DNA of 64,000 bases from Candidatus Formimonas warabiya (GTDB lineage Bacteria > Bacillota > Dehalobacteriia > Dehalobacteriales > Dehalobacteriaceae), in contig NZ_CP017634.1 in assembly GCF_002777255.1 (NCBI RefSeq), positions 4,600,903-4,664,902 of the forward strand. The letters run 5' to 3'. A program made the position numbers and the translations under genes. Under the pieces are notes generated by a model that did not search any database, was not told the DNA's origin, and saw only the letters and a list, made by a program, of their open reading frames with translations. Below are positions 42,215-50,516 of the stretch, piece by piece (positions within the stretch are counted from its first letter, which is position 1; each line of letters starts with the position of its first letter).

Positions 42215-43663
42215 TTGGAGAACCTGTCAAATACTGGCGACGGTTACTTGGATCTGGTTTTTGATTTGTTGGAAGATGCCGTGCAAATTGTAAACTGTGC
42301 GGGCATGACCGTCTATTACAATCGAGCTGCGGCAGAAATGGATGGACTAAACCAAGAGGATGTGATCGGAAAGCATATTTTACAGGTTTATCCGTCTTTA
42401 ACACTGGAAACCAGTAGTTTGCTGCAGGTTTTGGAAACTGAAAAACCTATTCTCAATCAACAGCAGTCCATCGTTAATAGTCTAGGTAAAGCAATGACCC
42501 TGCTTTATTGTACCTACCCCCTTTATCAAGAGGGTAAATTGATGGGAGCTTGTGATATCTCGAGAAATATTACCAAAATGAAGGAACTGTCCGAACGTGT
42601 CCTGGACCTCCATGCGGAACTGGTGGATTCCAAGTCTCCCAATCGGAAAAAACCCCGGGCTTTTCTCACCGGGGGATTAGCCCGCTATACTTTTAATGAC
42701 ATTATCGGCCAGCATGAATCCATCATCAATTTAAAGGTAAAGGCCCAAAGAATTGCCGGAAGTTCCTCCCCTATTCTGGTTTACGGAGAGACAGGGACGG
42801 GAAAAGAGCTGGTGGTTCAGTCGATTCATAATGCCTCGCCCTTTAAACACGGGCCTTTTATCGCCCAGAATTGCGCCGCCTTTCCGGTGACTCTGCTGGA
42901 AAGCATCTTATTTGGCACGGTAAAAGGCAGTTTTACCGGGGCGGAAGATAAACCGGGATTGTTTGAACTGGCGGACGGCGGCACCCTTCTTTTGGACGAA
43001 ATCAACTCTATGCCCATGGAACTGCAGAGTAAGCTTTTACGGGTTTTGCAGGAGGGGGCGGTCCGGCGCGTAGGGGATACCAGAATGCGGCCGGTGGATA
43101 CTAGGATCGTGGCCTGCACCAATGTAGAACCGGAAAAAGCGGTGCAAAAAAAGGAATTGCGCATTGACCTTTATTACCGGCTGAATGTGGTCTCTTTGCG
43201 CGTGCCCCCTTTGCGGGAGCGAAAAAGCGATATCCCGGCCTTAACAGATTATTTTATCAAAATGTATAACAACAAGCTGGGCTGCCGGGTAAACAGGCTC
43301 AGCCCCGAGGCGAGCCAGATGTTTATGAACTACTCTTGGCCGGGAAATGTCCGGGAATTGCAGCATGCCATCGAACATGCGGCAAACGTGGTATCCGGTC
43401 CCGTGATCGGACTGGAACATTTTCCGGACCACTTGCAGCAGATCCATAAAACCATCCTCGATGATGAAGCTTTAAATATGAACGGGCAGGGGAATTTGCC
43501 CGAATTATTAAGAAAAGTGGAGATGAAATGCCTTACCCAGGCCATGGAGAAGTGCGGCTTTAATATTTCCCGGGCCGCGCTGCACCTGGGCATACCCAGG
43601 CAAACGCTGCAATATAAATTAAAAATCTTCGGTATCCTGGGAGAAGTGGGAAAATCCTCTTAA
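42215..43663 (+). CDS. PAS-domain sigma-54-dependent activator (lysine regulon)
   Basis: 482 residues from TTG 42215 (AAGGAGG seven nt upstream; ATG 42210 is out of frame). N-terminal PAS (~10-130), central AAA+ domain with Walker A GETGTGKE (191-198), sigma-54 contact loop GSFTGA (238-243; GAFTGA in most) and GGTLLLDEIN, then a Fis-type HTH (SRAALHLGIPRQTLQYKLK). It has no receiver, so the PAS domain probably senses a metabolite. It sits inside the lysine operon, and sigma-54 promoters with shared dyads precede three transcripts here, so it is the obvious regulator. Confidence 0.92.
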   Translation: MENLSNTGDGYLDLVFDLLEDAVQIVNCAGMTVYYNRAAAEMDGLNQEDVIGKHILQVYPSLTLETSSLLQVLETEKPILNQQQSIVNSLGKAMTLLYCTYPLYQEGKLMGACDISRNITKMKELSERVLDLHAELVDSKSPNRKKPRAFLTGGLARYTFNDIIGQHESIINLKVKAQRIAGSSSPILVYGETGTGKELVVQSIHNASPFKHGPFIAQNCAAFPVTLLESILFGTVKGSFTGAEDKPGLFELADGGTLLLDEINSMPMELQSKLLRVLQEGAVRRVGDTRMRPVDTRIVACTNVEPEKAVQKKELRIDLYYRLNVVSLRVPPLRERKSDIPALTDYFIKMYNNKLGCRVNRLSPEASQMFMNYSWPGNVRELQHAIEHAANVVSGPVIGLEHFPDHLQQIHKTILDDEALNMNGQGNLPELLRKVEMKCLTQAMEKCGFNISRAALHLGIPRQTLQYKLKIFGILGEVGKSS

Positions 43664-43665
43664 TT

Positions 43666-43716
43666 GGGGACATTCCTCTGACGGGATAGGAATACCCAAA
43701 ATAGAGGTGTGTCCCC
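43666..43716. repeat. REP-like intercistronic inverted repeat
   Basis: GGGGACATTCCTCT (43666-43679) pairs with AGAGGTGTGTCCCC (43703-43716), 7 + 5 bp around a 2x2 internal loop. It lies between the activator and kamD and resembles GGGGACA...TGTCCCC repetitive palindromes of other bacteria. It may also stabilise or separate the kamDE-kce message. Confidence 0.55.
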
Positions 43717-43740
43717 TGACCTTTAAAGGAGGGATAAATA

Positions 43741-45300
43741 GTGAAGCTGGATTTAGATGAGAATCTTGTGGCCCGTGGCCGCGAGATGGCGGGGAAGATT
43801 GTCGATGAAGTACATAAACATATCGAAAGTCATACCACGGTTGCTGTAGAAAGAGCCGTCCTGCGCCTGCTGGGCGTGGACGGAGTTGACCGGGCGGAGG
43901 TGCCCCTGGCCAACGTGCTGGTGGATCAACTCCGCCGGGAAGGGGTTCTGGGCAAAGGGGTCATTTACTGGATCGCCAATGCCTCCCTTCAGCTAGAGCT
44001 GACTCCCCAGCAAATTGTCGAAGCGGCGGTGGAGGGAAAGATGGAACTGACCAAGCTGCCTTCCCGGCCGGCCGATGGAGTGAAAAATAAAGCGGAAAGC
44101 CTGGCGGAACATGCTTTGTCCACCATCCGGGCCAGGCGGAGAGAACGGGAAGAACTGATCCGGACTTTGGGAAAAGGGAAAGAACCCCTGATCTATGTAA
44201 TTGTGGCCACGGGAAATGTTTATGAGGATGCGGTTCAGGCCAAAGCTGCCGCCAAGCAAGGGGCGGATATTATTGCCGTGATCCGGACCACCGGTCAGAG
44301 CCTCCTGGATTATGTGCCCTATGGTCCTACCACCGAAGGCTTTGGGGGCACCTATGCCACCCAGGCCAATTTTAAGATCATCCGCCAGGCTCTGGACGAA
44401 GTCAGTCAGGAAGTGGGCCGCTATATTCATTTGACCAATTATTGTTCCGGGCTGTGCATGCCGGAAATCGCGGCCATGGGGGCCATGGAACGCTTGGATA
44501 TGATGCTGAACGACTCCATGTACGGAATTATTTTCCGGGACATAAATATGAAGCGGACCTTTGTGGACCAGTTTTTTTCCCGGCTGATCAACGGCTATGC
44601 CGGAATTATTATTAATACCGGGGAAGATAACTACCTGACTACCGCTGATGCCATCGAGAGTGCCCACACGGTGCTCGCTTCCGAACTGATTAATGAGCAG
44701 TTTGCCTTCCGGTGCGGCATGAAAGAGTCACAGCTTGGTTTGGGGCATGCTTTTGAAATCAACCCGGATGTGGAAAACGGTTTTTTGTACGAGTTGGCCC
44801 ATGCGGAACTGGTGCGCAATGTATTCCCCTATTCTCCCATTAAATATATGCCTCCCACCAAATATATGACCGGCAACATCTTTAGAGGACATATCCAGGA
44901 TGCCATGTTTAATACCTGTTCGGTGATGACCGGCCAAAGTATTCATCTCCTGGGCATGCTCACGGAAGCCATCCATACGCCCCATATTCATGACCGTTTC
45001 CTCAGCATTCAAGCCGCCAAGTATATCTTCAACAATATGCGGGGCCTCAGGGACGAGATCAGCTTCCGGTCTGACGGTTTTATCCAGACCCGGGCCAAAG
45101 CGGTGTTGCAGGAAACGGTAGATTTTCTGGAAAAGGTGGCCCGCATCGGGCTGATGCAGGGCCTGGCCCAAGGATGGTTTGCCGATATTGTACGCACGCC
45201 TGAGGGCGGGAAAGGTTTGGAAGGCGTCATACCGCGGGATCCGGATTATTTGAATCCCCTGATTCCGCTGATGCTGAAGGGAGGAAGGGCCGATGCCTAA
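43741..45300 (+). CDS. kamD: Lysine 5,6-aminomutase alpha subunit
   Basis: 519 residues, GTG start after AAAGGAGGG. The sequence follows KamD: VAVERAVLRLLGVDGVD, then YGPTTEGFGGTYATQANFKI (AdoCbl/PLP TIM barrel) and FRDINMKRTFVDQFFSR. With KamE it moves the terminal amino group of beta-lysine (or D-lysine) from C6 to C5, using AdoCbl and PLP. Overlaps kamE by 8 bp. Confidence 0.95.
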   Translation: MKLDLDENLVARGREMAGKIVDEVHKHIESHTTVAVERAVLRLLGVDGVDRAEVPLANVLVDQLRREGVLGKGVIYWIANASLQLELTPQQIVEAAVEGKMELTKLPSRPADGVKNKAESLAEHALSTIRARRREREELIRTLGKGKEPLIYVIVATGNVYEDAVQAKAAAKQGADIIAVIRTTGQSLLDYVPYGPTTEGFGGTYATQANFKIIRQALDEVSQEVGRYIHLTNYCSGLCMPEIAAMGAMERLDMMLNDSMYGIIFRDINMKRTFVDQFFSRLINGYAGIIINTGEDNYLTTADAIESAHTVLASELINEQFAFRCGMKESQLGLGHAFEINPDVENGFLYELAHAELVRNVFPYSPIKYMPPTKYMTGNIFRGHIQDAMFNTCSVMTGQSIHLLGMLTEAIHTPHIHDRFLSIQAAKYIFNNMRGLRDEISFRSDGFIQTRAKAVLQETVDFLEKVARIGLMQGLAQGWFADIVRTPEGGKGLEGVIPRDPDYLNPLIPLMLKGGRADA

Positions 45301-46045
45301 TCACGCTGCAGTCAAACCCTATGGGGATACCATGGATGACGGCATGATCCAGATCTCATTCACCCTGCCCGTGCCTCTGTCCAATGCGTCAAAGGAAGGG
45401 GCCCGGCAGCTGATGCTGAAGCTGGGACTGGAGGAGCCTGCGGTAGTACATGCCGAAGACCTGGGGGAAATCTTCAGTTATTACGTGGTTTATGCCAAGT
45501 GTAAAGAAACGGTTGATCTGAACCAAATCGTGGTCCCTGAAGTAAAGGTGAAGGTACTGGATAAACACGAAGTGGACCAGTTTATTGCGGATAAATTTAA
45601 GCGGAAGCTGAATATTGTGGGGGCCTGCATCGAAAGCGACGCCCATACCGTAGGGATCGATGCTATTATGAACATGAAGGGTTTTAACGGTCATAAGGGT
45701 CTGGAGAGCTTCCACGAGATCAATGCCTATAATTTGGGCGCTCAGGTTACCTGCGAAGAAGTGATCAGAAAGGCTTACGAATTAAATGCCGATGCCATCC
45801 TGATCTCCCAGGTGGTGACCCAGAAAAACATTCATATCACCAATTTGACCAAACTGGCGGATATGCTGGAAGCTGAGGGACTGAGAGAAAAAATCATCTT
45901 AGTCGTGGGCGGGCCGAGAATCAACCATGAACTGGCGAAGGAGCTGGGCTATGATGCGGGCTTTGGGCCCAACACCTATGCGGAACATGTGGCCTCCTAT
46001 ATTGTCCAGGAGATGGAAAAGGTAAGAGGTGTTTTTATTGGATAA
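45293..46045 (+). CDS. kamE: Lysine 5,6-aminomutase beta subunit (B12-binding)
   Basis: 250 residues. Cobalamin-binding motif DAHTVG (Asp116, His118) within IESDAHTVGIDAI, then a Rossmann-like B12 domain ending GGPRINHELAKELGYDAGFG. The N-terminal part dimerises with KamD and carries the PLP Lys. Ribosome site GGAAGGAAGG lies in the end of kamD. It overlaps kce. Confidence 0.95.
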   Translation: MPNHAAVKPYGDTMDDGMIQISFTLPVPLSNASKEGARQLMLKLGLEEPAVVHAEDLGEIFSYYVVYAKCKETVDLNQIVVPEVKVKVLDKHEVDQFIADKFKRKLNIVGACIESDAHTVGIDAIMNMKGFNGHKGLESFHEINAYNLGAQVTCEEVIRKAYELNADAILISQVVTQKNIHITNLTKLADMLEAEGLREKIILVVGGPRINHELAKELGYDAGFGPNTYAEHVASYIVQEMEKVRGVFIG

Positions 46046-46850
46046 ACTGATCATTACGGTTGCTGCGGTCGGTGCAGAAGTGACAAAAAAAGATAACCCG
46101 AATTTACCGGTTACCCCTTTGGAGATCGCGGAGGAAGCCCAACGATGTGCGGAAAAGGGAGCCTCCATCATTCACCTGCACGTCCGTGACGGGGACGGCA
46201 ACCCTACCCAGTCCAAAGAGGTTTTTGCCGAAACCATTCGATTGATCAAAGAACGTACCAATATCATCATCCAAACCTCTACCGGAGGCGCTGCCTGGAT
46301 GAGTGGGGAAGAGCGCCTGCAGCCCATTGAACTAAAACCGGAAATGGCCACCTTAACCACCGGAACGGTAAACTTTGGCGCGGAGCTATTTTCTAACCCT
46401 ACGCCCATGGTGGAGCAATTTGCCAAAAAGATTGTCGAGAACGGGGTGAAGCCGGAAATCGAGGTTTTTGAGGTAGGGATGATCAACAATGCCTTGAATC
46501 TGGTAAAAAAGGGCATTTTGCAGCTGCCCCTGCATTTTGATTTTGTCATGGGTGTTCCCGGGGGAATTCCCGGGGAACCGAGACATTTGCTCCATCTTGT
46601 GGAGTCTCTTCCCGCCGGGTGCACCTGGACTGTGGCAGGTATCGGACGCTATGAGCTCTCTCTGGGCACTCTGGCCATCCTGCTGGGAGGAAATGTCCGG
46701 GTAGGATTTGAAGACAACATTTTCTACGCCAAGGGAGTACTTGCCCAAAGCAATGGGCAACTGGTGGAAAGGATGGCCCGGCTGGCCAAAGAACTGGGCA
46801 GAGAGGTTGCCACCCCGGACGAAGCGCGGAAAATTCTGCACTTGATTTAA
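46038..46850 (+). CDS. kce: 3-keto-5-aminohexanoate cleavage enzyme
   Basis: About 270 residues from TTG 46038 (AAGAGGTG upstream, DKLIITVAAVGAEVTK as in known Kce); GTG 46029 is less well spaced. A TIM-barrel beta-keto acid cleavage enzyme (BKACE/DUF849) with zinc ligands in IHLHVRDGDG (~43-49). It converts 3-keto-5-aminohexanoate and acetyl-CoA to 3-aminobutyryl-CoA and acetoacetate. Last gene of the operon; the next pathway gene kal is not in the window. Confidence 0.93.
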   Translation: MDKLIITVAAVGAEVTKKDNPNLPVTPLEIAEEAQRCAEKGASIIHLHVRDGDGNPTQSKEVFAETIRLIKERTNIIIQTSTGGAAWMSGEERLQPIELKPEMATLTTGTVNFGAELFSNPTPMVEQFAKKIVENGVKPEIEVFEVGMINNALNLVKKGILQLPLHFDFVMGVPGGIPGEPRHLLHLVESLPAGCTWTVAGIGRYELSLGTLAILLGGNVRVGFEDNIFYAKGVLAQSNGQLVERMARLAKELGREVATPDEARKILHLI

Positions 46851-46866
46851 ATAGCTGGTTTCCATA

Positions 46867-46902
46867 TGCTGAGTTTTCAGCGTAATAGCCGAAAATTCAG
46901 CA
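46867..46902 (+). promoter_or_regulatory. Tandem dyads (UAS) upstream of lysP
   Basis: TGCTGAGTTTTCAGCG (46867-46882) and AGCCGAAAATTCAGCA (46887-46902) are variants of the TGCC-N8-GGCA dyad, 20 bp apart. They lie ~145 bp upstream of a sigma-54 promoter, a distance similar to that at the thiolase operon. They could also pair with each other as a weak terminator for kce. Confidence 0.5.
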
Positions 46903-47030
46903 TATCATTTTTAATATTTGCCCTCATTTTTTTTATTTTTCTATATCATAAATTTACTAAGGGCTTCTATTTCCTCAGGACAAAATTAGGCGATACCTGT
47001 TTAGAAAAGCAGGAAGATGGGATCGTCGTA

Positions 47031-47046
47031 TGGTATAATTATTGCT
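47031..47046 (+). promoter_or_regulatory. Sigma-54 promoter of lysP
   Basis: TGGTATAATTATTGCT has GG-N10-GC with TTGC. The embedded TATAAT could mislead a sigma-70 search. Transcription would start near 47057, giving a leader that contains a perfect 8-bp hairpin (47085-47092 with 47097-47104) before the ribosome site. Confidence 0.65.
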
Positions 47047-47131
47047 ATGGTTTTAAGGAAGGAGGGTAGAGAATCCGGGTGCAGTTTGGTGGTAATCCAC
47101 CAAAGATAAATATACAAGAGGAGGGTATTTT

Positions 47132-48625
47132 GTGAGTGAAACTGGATTAGGTCTTCAAAAGCATGGTGAGGGAGAACTCCATCGAAGTCTGAAGCTGAGG
47201 CACATGAACATGATTGCGATAGGTGGGGCGATCGGGACAGGCTTGTTTTTTGCAAGCGGCAGTGCAATAAGTACCTCAGGCCCTGGGGGGGCACTACTGG
47301 CATATGGCTTAATGGGGATATTGGTTTACTTCCTGATGACATCTCTTGGCGAAATGGCTACCTTGATTCCTCTTTCCGGATCCTTTGAAACCTACGCTTC
47401 CAGATTTGTAGACCCGGCCCTTGGTTTTGCCCTTGGCTGGAATTATTGGTTCAGCTGGGCTATCACCGTAGCGGCAGAATTGGTTGCAGCCGCACTTATC
47501 ATTAAATTCTGGTTACCGGATACTCCGGCCACCATGTGGGCGATTATCTTTTTAGCAATACTCTTCGTATTAAACGTACTGTCGGCAAGATCATACGGTG
47601 AAGCTGAGTTTTGGTTTGCCGGCATTAAGGTTGTGACCATCATTATCTTCCTTCTCGTCGGTGTACTGATGATTATCGGTATCATGGGCGGCCATACCGT
47701 GGGTTTTTCCAACTGGGTATTGGATGACGGCGCGGGCAACAAGGCCCCGTTCATCGGCGGCTTTTTCGGCATGCTGAGCGTCTTTCTCGTTGCCGGGTGG
47801 TCTTTCCAGGGGACGGAGCTGGTCGGCCTGGCCTCCGGTGAATCCGAGCACCCGGAAAGAACCATTCCCAAGGCGATCAGCGCTGTATTCTGGCGCATCC
47901 TCCTGTTCTATATCGGCGCCATATTTGTGGTGGGAACCTTGATGCCTTTCACAGAGCCGGACCTCTTAAACGGAAGTGTTGAGAACATAGCGGCATCGCC
48001 CTTTACTCTCGTGTTTAAGAACGCCGGCTTTGCCTTTGCCGCTTCACTGATGAACGCAGTTATCATGACCTCGGTGCTTTCCTGCGGCAATTCAGGCCTT
48101 TATGCTTCCACCCGGATGCTTTACGCCATGGCATCTGAGGGCAGAGCTCCTCAGATATTCGCCAAGGTAAATAAAAGAGGCGTACCGATGTACGCTTTAT
48201 ACATTACCACGGCCATTGCTGCGGTAGCCTTCTTTGCTTCTCTGATTGGCGAAGGTAAAGTGTACTACATGCTCTACAACGCATCAGGCCTGACCGGTTT
48301 CTTCGCCTGGTTCGGGATCGCAGTCTGCCATTACAGGTTCAGAAAAGCCTATGTGGCACAGGGCGGAAAGATCGAAGATCTCAAATATAAAGCCAAATGG
48401 TATCCTTTCGGACCGGTATTTGCCCTGATCCTTTGCACCATCGTCATCTTTGGGGCCAATACCTGGGTATTCCAGGACGGTAACTTCACCTGGTTCGATT
48501 TTATTACCAATTATGCCTTAATTCCTATCTTTATTGCCGTATACCTGGGATATAAGATCGTTAAAAAGACGAAGCTGGTACCGCTCCAGGACTGTGACTT
48601 CAAATCTCTCGAGTACAAAAAATAA
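47132..48625 (+). CDS. lysP: Lysine permease, APC/AAT family (LysP-like)
   Basis: 497 residues with 12 membrane helices. The N-terminus (SLKLRHMNMIAIGGAIGTGL) and TM1 SGSAISTSGPGG are typical of LysP-type amino acid permeases, and the regulatory context of lysine degradation supports lysine as substrate. Proton-coupled uptake across the cytoplasmic membrane. GTG 47132 follows GAGGAGGG. Single-gene transcript between a sigma-54 promoter and a terminator. Confidence 0.87.
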   Translation: MSETGLGLQKHGEGELHRSLKLRHMNMIAIGGAIGTGLFFASGSAISTSGPGGALLAYGLMGILVYFLMTSLGEMATLIPLSGSFETYASRFVDPALGFALGWNYWFSWAITVAAELVAAALIIKFWLPDTPATMWAIIFLAILFVLNVLSARSYGEAEFWFAGIKVVTIIIFLLVGVLMIIGIMGGHTVGFSNWVLDDGAGNKAPFIGGFFGMLSVFLVAGWSFQGTELVGLASGESEHPERTIPKAISAVFWRILLFYIGAIFVVGTLMPFTEPDLLNGSVENIAASPFTLVFKNAGFAFAASLMNAVIMTSVLSCGNSGLYASTRMLYAMASEGRAPQIFAKVNKRGVPMYALYITTAIAAVAFFASLIGEGKVYYMLYNASGLTGFFAWFGIAVCHYRFRKAYVAQGGKIEDLKYKAKWYPFGPVFALILCTIVIFGANTWVFQDGNFTWFDFITNYALIPIFIAVYLGYKIVKKTKLVPLQDCDFKSLEYKK

Positions 48626-48659
48626 TCTTTTTTATCTAGTCTGATTTGCAAGTTAAAAG

Positions 48660-48704
48660 CCGCTCATCTTCTCTGCTGCTTTTGCCGGAAGATGAGCGGT
48701 TTTT
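48660..48704 (+). terminator. Terminator of lysP
   Basis: CCGCTCATCTT (48660-48670) pairs perfectly with AAGATGAGCGG (48689-48699), followed by TTTTT. Confidence 0.88.
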
Positions 48705-48728
48705 CTTTTGAAAGCAAAAAGCGGCGGA

Positions 48729-49021
48729 TGCCGGAAATTGGGCACCCGCCAAGGGGAAACCCGCGGGGATAGATTTCTTGTGTCCTGGTGGGGCGGTGCT
48801 GAACAAGTCCATTGCGGGGTGATAAAAAAATTTTTCCGGCCCCAGGTGCAATTGGTGATTTAGAAAAAAAATTTACAGAGTATTAAAAATAATGACGAAT
48901 GTTGGGCACCGGAAAAAGTACCCTTTTGTGCCAATGGCTTTTAAAGAATTTCAAGCGATTTTTGGCCTATCCTCTCCTTCGGTGCCGAAAAAAGGGCTGT
49001 GGGAATGCCGGAAATCCGGCA
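48729..49021 (+). promoter_or_regulatory. TGCC-N8-GGCA dyads (UAS) upstream of kamA
   Basis: Three copies: TGCCGGAAATTGGGCA (48729-48744), TGCCGAAAAAAGGGCT (48983-48998) and TGCCGGAAATCCGGCA (49006-49021, a perfect dyad). The last two are 23 bp apart and ~80-110 bp upstream of the sigma-54 promoter. The rest of 48705-49094 shows no gene; an 86-codon ORF over it lacks any family features. Confidence 0.6.
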
Positions 49022-49094
49022 CATGGCTTACTCCCGGAGAGAAACAACCCGGATTTATCAAGGGGTAAAAGGTTTTTTCGCCTTTTTCATTTCT

Positions 49095-49110
49095 CGGCAC
49101 GTTTCTTGCA
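49095..49110 (+). promoter_or_regulatory. Sigma-54 promoter of kamA
   Basis: CGGCACGTTTCTTGCA matches the TGGCACG-N4-TTGCA consensus at all but the first base, with GG-N10-GC spacing. The start would be near 49122, about 35 nt before the kamA ATG. Confidence 0.82.
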
Positions 49111-49155
49111 AAAGCCTAATGGCAAACCGAAAGCATTTGGAAGGGAGCAAGCGGC

Positions 49156-50427
49156 ATGAGAAACTATCGAGACATTCCTCTCTGGTCCAGGGTGAAAGAA
49201 GAGGAGTGGCAGGATTGGCGTTGGCAGGTGGCGAATCGTATCACTTCATGGGAAACCTTAAAACAGGTTATTCCCTTAACCATGGAGGAAGAAGAAGGTA
49301 TTGTTAATTGCTTAAAAAGTTTACGCATGGCGATTACGCCATATTATGCTACTTTAATTGATGCCGACGATCCGGATTGCCCGATTCGTAAACAAGCAGT
49401 TCCTACTTCGGCGGAACTGCACCGGAGTTCTTTCGATTTGGCCGATCCCTTGCATGAAGACAAGGATTCTCCTGTGCCCGGCTTAACGCATAGATATCCG
49501 GACCGGGTCCTGTTCTTGCTGACCGACCAGTGCTCCATGTACTGCCGGCATTGTACCCGGCGCCGGTTAGCCGGCCAGCACGACCAATCCCGCACCAAGG
49601 AAGATATTGACCGCTGCATCCAATACATCCGGGAAACCCTGGTGGTCCGTGATGTGGTCCTGTCCGGGGGAGATGCTTTTTTAATTAACGATGCTATGAT
49701 TGAATATGTGTTACGGGAACTGCGCAAAATCCCCCACGTAGAAATTATTCGTTTTGGGTCCCGGACTCCGGTGGTGATGCCCCAGAGGATTACCCCCGCC
49801 CTGGTAGGGATTTTGAAAAAATATCATCCCGTATTCGTCAATGTCCATTTTAATCATCCCAAAGAAATTACCGACGAAGCGGCCGAGGCCTGTGCCCGTC
49901 TGGCGGATGCCGGGATTCCCCTGGGAAACCAGTCTGTGCTCTTGCGGGGCGTCAACGACTGTCCGGAACTTTTGAAAAAACTAAGCCATGAATTGTTGAA
50001 GATCCGGGTACGGCCCTACTACATTTACCAATGTGACATGTCCCAGGGTATTGAACATTTTAGAACGTCGGTCAGTGAAGGAATTCAGGCCATTGAATAT
50101 ATGCGGGGCCATACCTCAGGGTTGGCGGTTCCTACTTTTGTCGTGGACGCGCCCGGAGGGGGAGGCAAGATCCCTGTGATGCCCCAATATCTGGTCTCCA
50201 TGGGTTTGGGCAAAGTGGTTCTGCGTAATTACGAAGGAATGTACTCCGCTTACACGGAACCCAAACAGCTCATCGATCCCGAGGCGCCCTGCACCATTTG
50301 CGGCACCCATCATCACGACACCAAGATTGGGCTCACCGGCCTCTTAAGCGGTCAGGCCTATTCCATGGAACCCAATAATCGCTTGCTCAAAAAAGAAGGG
50401 CAGCACAAATTGTCCAGGGCGGAATAG
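49156..50427 (+). CDS. kamA: L-lysine 2,3-aminomutase (radical SAM)
   Basis: 423 residues. Radical-SAM cluster CSMYCRHC (Cys126, 130, 133), LSGGDAF for SAM binding, and the PLP site in VDAPGGGGKIPV. The C-terminal CTICGTHHH block is a zinc-binding dimer motif of KamA. It converts L-lysine to L-beta-lysine, the first step of the pathway. AAGGGAG precedes ATG. The stop is UAG, the codon that is read as pyrrolysine in two genes downstream; readthrough would add 73 residues and run into the next gene. Confidence 0.95.
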   Translation: MRNYRDIPLWSRVKEEEWQDWRWQVANRITSWETLKQVIPLTMEEEEGIVNCLKSLRMAITPYYATLIDADDPDCPIRKQAVPTSAELHRSSFDLADPLHEDKDSPVPGLTHRYPDRVLFLLTDQCSMYCRHCTRRRLAGQHDQSRTKEDIDRCIQYIRETLVVRDVVLSGGDAFLINDAMIEYVLRELRKIPHVEIIRFGSRTPVVMPQRITPALVGILKKYHPVFVNVHFNHPKEITDEAAEACARLADAGIPLGNQSVLLRGVNDCPELLKKLSHELLKIRVRPYYIYQCDMSQGIEHFRTSVSEGIQAIEYMRGHTSGLAVPTFVVDAPGGGGKIPVMPQYLVSMGLGKVVLRNYEGMYSAYTEPKQLIDPEAPCTICGTHHHDTKIGLTGLLSGQAYSMEPNNRLLKKEGQHKLSRAE

Positions 50428-50435
50428 AAAGAGTA

Positions 50436-50493
50436 TTGTGAAATTAAATTCCGGTGTATAATGAGGAATGTACGAAGAGCAGGCGAAAGCCTG
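50436..50493 (+). promoter_or_regulatory. Possible promoter and GAAA-tetraloop hairpin before the MttB-like gene
   Basis: TATAAT (50457-50462) has only a weak -35 (TTGTGA with 15 bp, or TATTGT with 17 bp). GCAGGC-GAAA-GCCTGC (50478-50493) is a 6-bp hairpin between it and the ribosome site. Co-transcription with kamA remains likely. Confidence 0.4.
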
Positions 50494-50516
50494 CATAGGA
50501 AAAAGGAGAAATCAAG

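Noticed and set aside
46866..47069. 67-codon ORF upstream of lysP
   Set aside because: It covers the activator dyads and the sigma-54 promoter, has no convincing ribosome site and would be transcribed from nothing visible.
48899..49159. 86-codon ORF before kamA starting MLGTGKSTLL
   Set aside because: The P-loop-like start is accidental; the ORF lies across the operator dyads and sigma-54 promoter and shows no other ATPase motif.
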